The notes under the pieces: model-generated | Database searches by the model: none | Told to the model about the DNA's origin: nothing | The model's input: only the letters and a program-made list of their open reading frames with translations | Source of the DNA: Parapedobacter sp035556095 | GTDB taxonomy: Bacteria > Bacteroidota > Bacteroidia > Sphingobacteriales > Sphingobacteriaceae | Direction of reading: 5' to 3' | DNA length: 64,000 bases | Assembly (NCBI RefSeq): GCF_035556095.1 | Contig: NZ_DATMFT010000005.1 | Location: 186,001 to 250,000 of the forward strand | In this document: positions 27,096 to 35,831 of the stretch, piece by piece | Numbering within the stretch: the stretch's first letter is position 1 | How the letters are laid out: every line of letters begins with the position of its first letter | Translations under genes and position numbers: made by a program

Positions 27096-27775
27096 GCCAT
27101 CAACTCCTCAACGACGTTAGGGACGCCTACCGTCGCTTGTTGGTCAATGTAATTGGCTGCCCTTGCGATGGGGAGTTGGGAGGCGTGCGGATCTATCACA
27201 TAAATTTTTGTTTGAGCGGGCACCTCTTCCACGAGGCCTGCAGCGGGGTAAACCTGTAGCGATGTTCCAACGATAAGGAAAACCGAGGCTTGCCGGCAAA
27301 TCCGTATCGCCTCGCCCATGGCTGGAACGGGTTCGCCAAACCATACGACATGCGGCCGCAATGGACTGCCTAGTTCGCAGCGCTCCCCCATCGCGATCTC
27401 ACTTCCTGTGATGGGATAGGTAAGCGTAGGGTTAATGTTCGATTGTGATTTCGTAATCAGGCCGTGTAGATGCACGACACCGGTCGACCCAGCACGCTCA
27501 TGCAGGTCGTCGATATTCTGCGTAATGATTGTCACTGGTTTCGTCCGTTGAAGCGCTGCCAACGCAAGGTGTGCGGCATTAGGCTGGGCAGCCAGTACCG
27601 ATTTCCGACGCACGTTATAAAATGCCTGGACTTGAGCCGGATTGCGTTGCCATGCTTCCGGCGTTGCGACGTCTTCCACACGATATCCTTCCCACAATCC
27701 ATCATCGCCCCTGAACGTCTTGAGACCGCTCTCCGCCGAAATGCCAGCCCCCGTAAATACAACGATGTGTTCCAT
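27092..27775 (-). CDS. Sirtuin NAD-dependent protein deacylase (CobB-like, class III)
   Basis: 227 residues. FTGAGISAESGLKTFRG binds NAD, QNIDDLHERAG follows, and the catalytic His104 is in HLHG. Tyr53 and Arg56 (FYNVRR) match the Tyr-x-x-Arg pair that lets CobB/SIRT5-type enzymes take succinyl and malonyl groups. The four zinc-binding cysteines expected after HLHG are missing; only one Cys is found there. The ATG at 27775 is used because the family begins with this strand; the frame is open another 36 codons upstream into the rnhA start. A -7-like element lies 6 nt before the ATG. Confidence 0.9.
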   Translation of the reverse strand: MEHIVVFTGAGISAESGLKTFRGDDGLWEGYRVEDVATPEAWQRNPAQVQAFYNVRRKSVLAAQPNAAHLALAALQRTKPVTIITQNIDDLHERAGSTGVVHLHGLITKSQSNINPTLTYPITGSEIAMGERCELGSPLRPHVVWFGEPVPAMGEAIRICRQASVFLIVGTSLQVYPAAGLVEEVPAQTKIYVIDPHASQLPIARAANYIDQQATVGVPNVVEELMA

Positions 27776-27780
27776 GGGCG

Positions 27781-27787
27781 CAAAATA
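27781..27787 (-). promoter_or_regulatory. -7-like element of the sirtuin gene
   Basis: TATTTTG on the minus strand, one base shorter than TAnnTTTG, ends 5 nt before the ATG, which would give a leaderless or nearly leaderless transcript. Confidence 0.4.
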
Positions 27788-27832
27788 AGCAATTTTTAGC
27801 CGATCTACCGGGCGATTCCGATATGAATGGAT

Positions 27833-27840
27833 TACCTTTG
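27833..27840 (+). promoter_or_regulatory. -7 element of rnhA
   Basis: TACCTTTG is an exact consensus match ending 5 nt before the rnhA ATG; the expected start of transcription coincides with the start codon. Confidence 0.55.
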
Positions 27841-27845
27841 GACCG

Positions 27846-28304
27846 ATGATCGAACTATATACAGACGGCGCATCAAGCGGCAATCCGGGCCCAGGTGGCT
27901 ATGGTACCATTCTGCGATCGGGGCCCCACTATAAGGAGCTGTCCGAAGGGTTCCGTAAGACAACAAACAATCGAATGGAATTGATGGCCGTAATCAAAGG
28001 CCTAGAAGCACTTAAAAAGCCAAATCAGCACGTCACCGTCTATTCAGACTCGAAGTATGTTGTTGACGCTGTAGAAAAAGGTTGGGTACACGGATGGGTA
28101 CGAAAAGGGTTTGCTGGCAAGAAAAACCGTGATCTTTGGATGCGTTTTCTGACCGCTTACAAATTGCATAACGTCCGGTTCATTTGGGTAAAAGGACATG
28201 CGGGCCATCCGGAAAATGAGCGCTGCGACCGCTTAGCCGTGCAAGCCGCTCAGGATGCTGTACATTGGAAAATCGATAGCGCTTTCGAAATGGGAAATGC
28301 CTGA
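27846..28304 (+). CDS. rnhA: Ribonuclease HI
   Basis: 152 residues. The carboxylates of the active site are visible in YTDGASSGNPGPGGYG (first Asp), NRMELMAV (Glu), YSDSKYV (Asp) and ENERCDRLA (Asp). It removes RNA from RNA-DNA hybrids. No ribosome site is seen before the ATG, in line with the adjoining -7 element. It diverges from the sirtuin gene. Confidence 0.95.
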   Translation: MIELYTDGASSGNPGPGGYGTILRSGPHYKELSEGFRKTTNNRMELMAVIKGLEALKKPNQHVTVYSDSKYVVDAVEKGWVHGWVRKGFAGKKNRDLWMRFLTAYKLHNVRFIWVKGHAGHPENERCDRLAVQAAQDAVHWKIDSAFEMGNA

Positions 28305-28394
28305 TAAAATACCTATTTTGGTGTATTGTCGTTACATTGGTTTTTTGCGATGTTTGTAACATACTAATAATAAGTTTTTTATCAGAATCGGATT

Positions 28395-28898
28395 ATGAAA
28401 AGTACAACCATTCAAAAGAAAAGTAGATTGAATCTTATTCCCGTAGAGTTGGCACAGCAGATGGTCAATGCGTACGAGAAACAGCGGGGTGCGCCCGCAG
28501 CAAGGAAACGGAGCAAAGAGTTGGGTAAGAAAGTGGAGGAGCCTCGTTCATTTTGGGTGAGTAAAGAGGCGCTCCTCGAGTTATTGAAAATCAACAAGGC
28601 CGATGGGGTACGCTTTTACTATGCCATCGCTGACGATTACCCGGGGTTTAAATTAAAGAAGCCCGAATATAAAAAAGCACATACCGCTGTTATGGTCGCT
28701 ACGCGCTCGGCCGATCCTGAAAATCCAACGATGGAGAATAGCGTGGATTGCCTGGATATACCGAAAGATGCAATACCGGCAACGCGCAAAGGGAAATTAG
28801 GCCCGGTAGTCCTTAACATGGCTCCGTCAAGAGCAGGGCTGCCAGCTGACGAGTTGGATTTGTGCCCTCCCCCATCGCCCAAAGGCCAATTACTATGA
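28395..28898 (+). CDS. Uncharacterised protein of the sensory module
   Basis: 167 residues, not recognised. Lys/Arg-rich N-terminal half, then FWVSKEALLELLKINKADGVRFYYA and a Pro-rich C-terminus ending PPPSPKGQLL. No signal or membrane segment, so probably cytoplasmic. It precedes a seven-helix membrane protein by 63 nt and the kinase/regulator pair beyond it, all on one strand, which suggests a shared function in signalling. Confidence 0.6.
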   Translation: MKSTTIQKKSRLNLIPVELAQQMVNAYEKQRGAPAARKRSKELGKKVEEPRSFWVSKEALLELLKINKADGVRFYYAIADDYPGFKLKKPEYKKAHTAVMVATRSADPENPTMENSVDCLDIPKDAIPATRKGKLGPVVLNMAPSRAGLPADELDLCPPPSPKGQLL

Positions 28899-28961
28899 TG
28901 ACAGCCCGACCCGATACTCACCCAATAGGGGGAATTTAAGCTAAGGCCGAAATATCAGCCT

Positions 28962-29615
28962 ATGAATAGTATTACCATCGTATTATTGGCTTTAGTTCTA
29001 TTGGGTGCAGTAATTGGGTTTTACCACCGGCATAATCTCGGTCTGCCGGTATTGAAACTGTTTCCTTATTTCCTGCTATTCCAATTTCTTTACCAGCTGT
29101 TTGCATCCCTGTATTCCTTTGTTTTTACAGATCTCTCGTCCAACCACTTTATCTTCAATTTGGCGCTACCGATGAACATTCTGTATTTCGGGGCATTGTT
29201 TCATGGGGTAGTTCAGCACCCCCTGAAACGGAAAGTGATTATTGTAGGTACGGTATTGAACCTATTGTTTTTCTTTATTGATTTGATATTTATCCAAGAT
29301 ATCTCATTTTTAATGACCTATCCCCGGACGACGATGTCGGTGTCTTTGGTTGTTTTTGCTCTACTCTATTTTCACGATCTCGTTAAATCCGATCGTCAAT
29401 ACGACATCAATCCGGTCAGAAATGCGACATTCTGGATTGTTACTGGGATATTCTTCTTTTACCTGAGCAGTACGCTTACTATTATTTTTTGGACTTACTT
29501 TGTGGTCAACGACGTATATTTCGGCTCGGTGATGTTACGGGTATTTGCATTCATATTATATTCCATGTATATTGCTGGTATAGTACTACATAAACCACCT
29601 AGAGAGGCTGACTAA
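28962..29615 (+). CDS. Seven-helix membrane protein, possible stand-alone sensor
   Basis: 217 residues with seven hydrophobic segments (about 3-22, 33-56, 64-85, 91-112, 119-141, 155-184, 187-210) and almost no soluble part. The helices are rich in Phe and Tyr. No known transporter motif was found. Placed directly before a histidine kinase that has only one membrane helix and no sensor domain, it could be the kinase's input partner; this is inference from order. Confidence 0.65.
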   Translation: MNSITIVLLALVLLGAVIGFYHRHNLGLPVLKLFPYFLLFQFLYQLFASLYSFVFTDLSSNHFIFNLALPMNILYFGALFHGVVQHPLKRKVIIVGTVLNLLFFFIDLIFIQDISFLMTYPRTTMSVSLVVFALLYFHDLVKSDRQYDINPVRNATFWIVTGIFFFYLSSTLTIIFWTYFVVNDVYFGSVMLRVFAFILYSMYIAGIVLHKPPREAD

Positions 29616-29637
29616 CCGATCTATGAAATATTGAATC

Positions 29638-30405
29638 GTGGGAGACTCGATAGAAACAACGAACATCGAAATAGCAATCGCTATCTTATTTGGCAGCCTG
29701 ATGCTGGCACTGATCGGTGTGTTTATGTTCCTCATGGTCATTATTTACCAAAAGCGTAAAATAAAGGCTATCAGAGAACAACAGCTATTGATTGCCCAGT
29801 ATGAGCAAGCGGTACTGAAGGCCAAGGTGGAAATACGGGAGGAAACGCTTAAATATGTCGGGCAAGAGCTTCATGATAATGTGGGGCAGGTGCTTTCATT
29901 AATCAAACTTTATCTTTCCAGTCCGACCACGCAGCGCAAGGCAGACGTGACGCAGTTAATTGACCAGGCCATCAAAGATATTCGGCTATTGTCTCACGAC
30001 CTCAATATCAATCGGGTGGAACAGTATTCGCTCAGCGATTTCATTGAGCAAGAGCTCAATAAAGTCCACAAAGCGGGCATCGTTAAAATATCATTCAAAA
30101 ATGAAGGGTTTTGCGAACCGGCGTCTGTCCATGGCCGATTGATGATTAGCCGGATATTTCAAGAATGCATCAACAATATTTTAAAACATGCGGATGCTAA
30201 ACATATAATTGTTAAGTTAGTAGCGGAGGAAGGCGCCTGTGCCTTGTCGATTACCGATGACGGCGTAGGGTTCGAATCAGATTCAACGCGGATTGGGTCT
30301 GGGCTTATCAATATATATGACAGGGTTAAGCTCATCGGAGCGTCCATCGAAATTATGTCTTCACCTGGGCATGGGACCAGTGTTTTATTGCACATCCCAC
30401 GGTAA
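29638..30405 (+). CDS. HisKA_3-type (NarL family) sensor histidine kinase
   Basis: 255 residues starting at a GTG. One membrane helix (about 13-37) is followed by a coiled coil, the phospho-acceptor His79 in QELHDNVGQVLSL, and an ATPase domain with a N-box FQECINNILKHA, DDGVGF and GSGLINI..R motifs. There is no extracellular sensing domain. Downstream ATGs would delete the membrane helix, so the GTG is preferred. The cognate regulator follows 34 nt later. Confidence 0.88.
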   Translation: MGDSIETTNIEIAIAILFGSLMLALIGVFMFLMVIIYQKRKIKAIREQQLLIAQYEQAVLKAKVEIREETLKYVGQELHDNVGQVLSLIKLYLSSPTTQRKADVTQLIDQAIKDIRLLSHDLNINRVEQYSLSDFIEQELNKVHKAGIVKISFKNEGFCEPASVHGRLMISRIFQECINNILKHADAKHIIVKLVAEEGACALSITDDGVGFESDSTRIGSGLINIYDRVKLIGASIEIMSSPGHGTSVLLHIPR

Positions 30406-30439
30406 TAGTTGCTACAGCAAAACGAATAGAGACTAACCA

Positions 30440-31060
30440 ATGATAAGGATTGCCATAGCGGATGACCATAAGTTGATGTCGGAGGGTATCGCTTCCATTT
30501 TGCAGTCGGATGCAGAATTGTCGGTTGTGAAAATTTGCAACAACGGCAGGGAACTTATTGAGTACCTCCGGACCGATGCGGTTGATCTGGTGTTAGTGGA
30601 TCTGAATATGCCGATACTTAACGGCCCAGACACCATTCGCATTATCAAAAACAATCAAATACCCTGTAAGGTCGTTGTATTAAGCATGTATGCCGACGAA
30701 AACATCTATGCGAAATGCCGCGAGCTAGATATCAACGGATATCTACACAAGGACTCGGATGCACAGCACCTCATTGACACCATAAAATGCATCCATAACG
30801 GCAGAAACCATTACGATTACGACCATGCTTCGGCAGCAGCCGGGCCTAGTAAGCTTTTTGACGACAAATTCGTGAACAAATTCAAACTTTCCCCGCGCGA
30901 ATTGGAAATCATTACATTGGTAAGCAACGGACTTACCAATAACGAAATCGCAGACAAGCTTTTTTTGTCCGTACACACCGTGATGACTCACCGAAAAAAC
31001 ATCCTCCACAAATTGCAAGTGCGCAATACGGCTGAGATGCTTTCATTACTCAATAGTTAA
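30440..31060 (+). CDS. NarL/LuxR-type response regulator
   Basis: 206 residues. A receiver domain with the acidic pair at Asp8-Asp9 and phospho-acceptor Asp54 (VLVDLNMP), then a LuxR-type HTH (SPRELEIITLVSNGLTNNEI) at the C-terminus. It should bind DNA after phosphorylation by the kinase encoded just upstream. It converges on lysA with a gap of 18 nt and no hairpin. Confidence 0.93.
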   Translation: MIRIAIADDHKLMSEGIASILQSDAELSVVKICNNGRELIEYLRTDAVDLVLVDLNMPILNGPDTIRIIKNNQIPCKVVVLSMYADENIYAKCRELDINGYLHKDSDAQHLIDTIKCIHNGRNHYDYDHASAAAGPSKLFDDKFVNKFKLSPRELEIITLVSNGLTNNEIADKLFLSVHTVMTHRKNILHKLQVRNTAEMLSLLNS

Positions 31061-31078
31061 ACGTGGATGTTTTCCCGG

Positions 31079-32260
31079 CTATAACAGGTCGCTGTATACG
31101 TACCTTATTTCTTGGCGGAGGTTATACCGTGAGGCCATTACTTCACCGTAGGCGCCTGCTGTGCGTATGGCGATAAGATCACCCCGAAAGGTTGTCGGAA
31201 GAGGGACTTCCTTTCCAAAACAATCGCTACTTTCGCATATGGGGCCCACTACGTCATAGTGGACAACGTCGTCCCTATCCCCATCCGCCTGCGCTGTAAG
31301 GTTCTCTATTCGGTGATACGCTTGATACAGTGCTGGACGCATAAGTTCCGTCATTCCCGCATCGATGATAAGAAAATTTTTCTTGATGCCATTTTTCACA
31401 TATAGCACGCGAGAAACCAAGCTACCACATTGTGACACCAAAGCTCGGCCAAGTTCGAAATGAACTTCCTGGCCAGGTTTCCGCTCCAAGAACTCGTCAA
31501 AAACCGAAAAATAAGCCTTGAAATCGGGTATCGATTGCGCATCCGGTTCGTGATAGTCCACGCCCAAGCCGCCACCCACGTTGAGCACCTTTATCCGGAA
31601 ACCGCGCTCGTCAAACCAGTTGTTCAATTCATTGACCTTCACGCATAGACTCTTAAATACATTAAGATCCGTGATCTGTGAGCCTACATGGAAATGGATC
31701 CCTACCAATTCAATGTGCAGACATCGTCTTAACGTTTCTATGGCTTCCGTCAATTCCCAATGGGCAATACCAAATTTATTTTCATCCAAGCCGGTTGTGA
31801 TATACTGGTGGGTGTGTGCGTCCACATTGGGATTGATACGAAGGGCTACCCTGGCTTTTTTTCCATCTGCAGCCGCAAGTGCGTCGATTACTTCCAGCTC
31901 CTGTATCGATTCGACATTGAAAGCAAAGATGTCCTTGCTCAATGCAAAAGTAATTTCCTTGTCCGATTTACCCACGCCGGCAAACACAATTTTACCGGGG
32001 TCGAATCCCGTTTCAATGGCTTTACGCACTTCATTTCCGCTTACGCAGTCCGCCCCGAATCCCATCGCCCGTACGCACTCCAATAAGCGGTCGTTGAAAT
32101 TCGCTTTCAGGGCATAATGCACATGGAAACCCATGGGGTCTGCCGCTTGGCGGGCCGCATCCAACGTCCGTTCGAGCAGCGCGATGTCATAGTAATAGAA
32201 AGGCGTTTCCTGCGGAGTAAATGCGTTGACGCGGTCAGGTTCAAACATGATATCGGTCAT
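31079..32260 (-). CDS. lysA: Diaminopimelate decarboxylase
   Basis: 393 residues, fold type III PLP enzyme. The PLP lysine is Lys52 in HYALKAN; HFHVGSQ and a Gly-rich loop NVGGGLGVDY bind the cofactor phosphate; CESSDCFG near the C-terminus supplies the substrate-site Cys. It makes lysine from meso-diaminopimelate. It starts 12 nt after lysC, so the two form an operon. Confidence 0.94.
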   Translation of the reverse strand: MTDIMFEPDRVNAFTPQETPFYYYDIALLERTLDAARQAADPMGFHVHYALKANFNDRLLECVRAMGFGADCVSGNEVRKAIETGFDPGKIVFAGVGKSDKEITFALSKDIFAFNVESIQELEVIDALAAADGKKARVALRINPNVDAHTHQYITTGLDENKFGIAHWELTEAIETLRRCLHIELVGIHFHVGSQITDLNVFKSLCVKVNELNNWFDERGFRIKVLNVGGGLGVDYHEPDAQSIPDFKAYFSVFDEFLERKPGQEVHFELGRALVSQCGSLVSRVLYVKNGIKKNFLIIDAGMTELMRPALYQAYHRIENLTAQADGDRDDVVHYDVVGPICESSDCFGKEVPLPTTFRGDLIAIRTAGAYGEVMASRYNLRQEIRYVYSDLL

Positions 32261-32272
32261 TTACTTTGTTAA

Positions 32273-33586
32273 TTAGAAAAGCCTATTATGCAGTGATCGA
32301 AGGGATTCGACCTTGTGTGCTGTTTGCAATAATAAGGAAATGTTGTAATCGCTACCACCATATGAAATCATCCGTACGGGAATATGCTTCACCGCATCCA
32401 ATACACGCGATGCATAGCCGTGGGTATCCCAACCGAAGTCACCCACCACACAGATAATTGTTTGATCACGATCGATTTCTACGGTACCGAAATCACGGAG
32501 CTCCTGCTCGATTTCATGAAGGTATTTCGTATCGTCTATGGTCAAAGAAACTGCCACTTCAGATGTCGTGATCATATCTATTGGTGTTTTGTAACGTTCG
32601 AACACCTCAAAAACCCGCCGTAGAAAGCCGTAAGCCAATAGCATTCGCGATGAGTGTATACGAATGGCAGTGATACCATCTTTCGCGGCAATGGACCGCA
32701 CGATACCTTTGGCAGCACCGTCCTTGCTGATTAGCGTACCGGGCGCGTTGGGCGCCATCGTATTGAGTATCCGCACCGGCACGTTAAATCGCTGTGCCGG
32801 GAAAACACTTTGCGGATGGAGAATCTTCGCACCAAAATACGCTAACTCAGCTGCTTCATCAAAGCTGAGGTGGGCAATGGGCTCAGTACCTTTCACGATG
32901 CGAGGATCGTTGTTGTGCATACCATCGATATCCGTCCATATCTGTATTTCATCGGCACCGATGGCTGCCCCGATGAGCGATGCCGTGTAATCGCTTCCAC
33001 CCCTTCGAAGGTTATCGATTTCACCGAAGGAATTCCGACAGATATACCCTTGGGTGATAAAGAAGTTATGATCACTAGATTGAAGTAACAATTCATTCAG
33101 CTGCTCACGGAGAAAGTCAATTTTCGGCTCATTATCCTCATCTATCTTCATAAAATCCAAGGCGGGCAATAGTTTTGACCTTATACCCAGCTCTGTCAAA
33201 TGGAAATGGAATAACGTGGTCGAAATCAGCTCTCCTTGGGCGAGGATGATTTTTTCTTCAACAGGTGTAAACAGTTGATTTGAAAAGGAGGCAATCAAGT
33301 TGAAATGGTAGTCGATCAACTCTTGGCCATTCCGAATCCCCTCTTCTGATGTGAAAAGCTCCGAAAGCAGCTTATTGTAATTATCGTACAGCGCGCTGAT
33401 GAGTTCCGCCGCCTTGTCTTTGTCTCCGGCCGTGTAGGCCTGTGAGATTTCCACTAATGCATTGGTCGTACCAGCCACGGCCGATAATACGATGATTTGA
33501 CGGTTTTGAGGATTGATGATATCTAGCAATCCTTTAATACGATCCGCGCTCCCTACGGATGTTCCCCCGAATTTTAGTACTTTCAT
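32273..33586 (-). CDS. lysC: Aspartate kinase
   Basis: 437 residues. KFGGTSVG opens the kinase domain; GRGGSDYTA-like RRGGSDYTASL and the WTDIDGM segment complete the substrate site. Two ACT domains make up the last 150 residues, so it is probably feedback-inhibited, most likely by lysine given the gene pair. It is a monofunctional kinase with no fused homoserine dehydrogenase. First gene of lysC-lysA. An inverted repeat ACCGAC/GTCGGT at 33633-33645 lies 47 nt before the start. Confidence 0.93.
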   Translation of the reverse strand: MKVLKFGGTSVGSADRIKGLLDIINPQNRQIIVLSAVAGTTNALVEISQAYTAGDKDKAAELISALYDNYNKLLSELFTSEEGIRNGQELIDYHFNLIASFSNQLFTPVEEKIILAQGELISTTLFHFHLTELGIRSKLLPALDFMKIDEDNEPKIDFLREQLNELLLQSSDHNFFITQGYICRNSFGEIDNLRRGGSDYTASLIGAAIGADEIQIWTDIDGMHNNDPRIVKGTEPIAHLSFDEAAELAYFGAKILHPQSVFPAQRFNVPVRILNTMAPNAPGTLISKDGAAKGIVRSIAAKDGITAIRIHSSRMLLAYGFLRRVFEVFERYKTPIDMITTSEVAVSLTIDDTKYLHEIEQELRDFGTVEIDRDQTIICVVGDFGWDTHGYASRVLDAVKHIPVRMISYGGSDYNISLLLQTAHKVESLRSLHNRLF

Positions 33587-33685
33587 CGATGGTATGATTT
33601 GAATTACCCCAATCCGTGTTCGGTACTACTATACCGACAGTCGGTGAGCAGTGCCCCCTAGGAATCGGATAAACATGCCTTGAAT

Positions 33686-34633
33686 TTATTTTTGGAGGTG
33701 ATCGATGATCAACTGCGCTAGCTCTGATCCAATCCGCTCCTGTGCCTCTCCTGTTGCTGCACCAATATGCGGTGTAAGTGAGATTTTCGGGTGGTTAAGC
33801 AACTCTTTACGCGGCGTAGGCTCGTTGTCATACACGTCCAGACCCGCAAACGCAACCTTACCGCTGTCGAGCGCTTCAAGAAGTGCGAGCTCTTCAATTA
33901 CGCCACCCCGCGAGGCGTTTACCAGTCCCACTCCGGTTTTCAGCAAGTCAAACTCAGCCCTTCCAATAATCGGTTTGTCTGTAAAAGGAACGTGGATTGA
34001 GATGAAATCAGCCTGTCGAAGTAATTCTTCGGTTGGTACCTGGCGGATGGGCACATCAACCGTTATTCCTCCTGAAAGCTCCAATGGCAGGCTTGTTGGT
34101 GCTTCAAATAAGTCGCTTATAATCACATCCATTCCCAAACCTAGGCCTACTTTCGCCGTTTCGCGGCCAATCCGTCCAAAACCGATTATTCCCAACGTTT
34201 TCCCACGCAGCTCTACACCTTTGGCATACGCTTTTTTGAGCGCACCGAAATTCGTATCACCCTCTACAGGCATTTTCCGTTGTGAATCGTAAAGGAAGCG
34301 AACCCCTCCCAACAAGTGAGCAAACACCAACTCCGCAACGGATAGTGAAGATGCCGCTGGCGTATTCACCACCGCTATGCCTTTGGAGCGTGCGTACGCT
34401 ACGTCGATGTTGTCCATCCCTACCCCACCCCGGCCGATTAACTTCAAGTTCGGGCATCCATCGATCAGCTCCTTACGTACTTTGGTGGCGCTGCGTACCG
34501 TAATCGCGTCGTATGCGGGAAGCTTTTCCGCGAGTTCTTCTTGGGGTATATGGGTTGTGTCTACTGTAAATCCTGCGTCTTCGAGCATTTTCCTGCCCAA
34601 AGGATCTATACCATCATTAGCTAATATCTTCAT
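33686..34633 (-). CDS. serA: D-3-phosphoglycerate dehydrogenase, short form
   Basis: 315 residues, a D-2-hydroxyacid dehydrogenase without the regulatory ACT domain. The Rossmann motif is GFGRIGRETA, the substrate loop GRGGVGMDNID, and the catalytic His is in PHIGAATGEA. Position next to serC supports 3-phosphoglycerate as substrate. It starts 11 nt after serC. Confidence 0.9.
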   Translation of the reverse strand: MKILANDGIDPLGRKMLEDAGFTVDTTHIPQEELAEKLPAYDAITVRSATKVRKELIDGCPNLKLIGRGGVGMDNIDVAYARSKGIAVVNTPAASSLSVAELVFAHLLGGVRFLYDSQRKMPVEGDTNFGALKKAYAKGVELRGKTLGIIGFGRIGRETAKVGLGLGMDVIISDLFEAPTSLPLELSGGITVDVPIRQVPTEELLRQADFISIHVPFTDKPIIGRAEFDLLKTGVGLVNASRGGVIEELALLEALDSGKVAFAGLDVYDNEPTPRKELLNHPKISLTPHIGAATGEAQERIGSELAQLIIDHLQK

Positions 34634-34644
34634 GTTCTGGTTAT

Positions 34645-35712
34645 CTATTTATTTTTCTCTTCAAATTCCTGCATGGTATCTACCAATGCATTCACACCCG
34701 TAATACTCAGCGCATTGTAAATCGAAGCGCGGAAGCCACCGACGCTCCGATGCCCTTTTAGGCCGACCAGACCGCGTTCTTTTGCCAATTCCAGGAAGGT
34801 GCTTTCGTGTGCTTTGTCTTCGGTTACAAATGTGACATTCATCCTGGATCGGTCTGCTACTTGAGCGGTTCCTCTAAACAGGGGGTTCCGATCAATTTCG
34901 TCATACAGCGTACGCGCCTTAATGATATTTTCCTGTTCGATGACCGATACTCCGCCTTTTTTCTTCAGCCAACGGAGATTCAGCATAGCCACGTAGATGG
35001 AAAATACCGGTGGCGTATTATACATGGATTGTGCGTTGATATGTGATTGATAGTCAAAAATAGTAGGCAATGTCCGGCCGGTTTTTCCCAACAACTCCTC
35101 TTTGACGATTACCACCGCTGCACCAGCCGGCCCTACATTTTTCTGTAAGCCTGCGTAAATAAGGCCATGGTCCGCCACGTTGATCTTACGGCTCAAGATG
35201 TCGGATGACATATCGGACACCAGCGGTACATTGGTCTTAGGAGCTTCGAAGACTTCCGTTCCGAAAATTGTATTGTTACTCGTATAGTGCAGGTATGCCA
35301 CATCAGACGGCACCTCGTAGTTCTTGGGTACGTAGTTATAATTCGCGTCTGCGGAAGATGCCACGACCTCTACATTGCCTATTTTCTTCGCTTCCTTGAC
35401 CGCTTTGCTCGACCACGTACCCGTGTCGAGATAGGCTGCTTTTCCCCCTTCGGGAAGTAGGTTCATGGGTACCATTGCAAACTGTGTACTAGCCCCTCCC
35501 TGAAGGAAAACGACTGCGTACCCCTGCGGTACCGAAAGCAGCTCACGCATCAATTGCTCGGTTTCAATCATCACAGCTTCAAATTCTTTGCTGCGGTGCG
35601 ATATTTCCAAGATCGACAATCCGGTATCATTAAAATTCAATACGGCTTGGGAGGCTTCCTGAAAAACTTCTTGGGGCAATATGCACGGCCCCGCTCCAAA
35701 ATTATGCTTCAT
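34645..35712 (-). CDS. serC: Phosphoserine aminotransferase
   Basis: 355 residues, a class V aminotransferase. It opens with HNFGAGPCILP; the PLP lysine lies in YAGLQKNVGPAG, and GGASTQFAMVPMNLL and HRSVGGFRASIYNA are family signatures. It converts 3-phosphohydroxypyruvate to phosphoserine, the step after SerA. It is the first gene of the serC-serA pair and has a good -7 element. Confidence 0.95.
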   Translation of the reverse strand: MKHNFGAGPCILPQEVFQEASQAVLNFNDTGLSILEISHRSKEFEAVMIETEQLMRELLSVPQGYAVVFLQGGASTQFAMVPMNLLPEGGKAAYLDTGTWSSKAVKEAKKIGNVEVVASSADANYNYVPKNYEVPSDVAYLHYTSNNTIFGTEVFEAPKTNVPLVSDMSSDILSRKINVADHGLIYAGLQKNVGPAGAAVVIVKEELLGKTGRTLPTIFDYQSHINAQSMYNTPPVFSIYVAMLNLRWLKKKGGVSVIEQENIIKARTLYDEIDRNPLFRGTAQVADRSRMNVTFVTEDKAHESTFLELAKERGLVGLKGHRSVGGFRASIYNALSITGVNALVDTMQEFEEKNK

Positions 35713-35750
35713 GTTATTTGATCTGAGAGGTGTATTCTTTTAATTTGCCG

Positions 35751-35758
35751 CAAAAATA
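35751..35758 (-). promoter_or_regulatory. -7 element of serC-serA
   Basis: TATTTTTG on the minus strand, an exact consensus match 38 nt before the serC ATG, inside an AT-rich stretch. Confidence 0.55.
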
Positions 35759-35831
35759 AGAATTATTTATTGAAATTCATTCAACAATTCTCATACTACG
35801 TTGCGAATAATTCAATGATAAACGAATGTTG

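Noticed and set aside
33587..33685. Lysine riboswitch before lysC.
   Set aside because: The gap is only 99 nt, shorter than the lysine riboswitch, and no matching core was seen.
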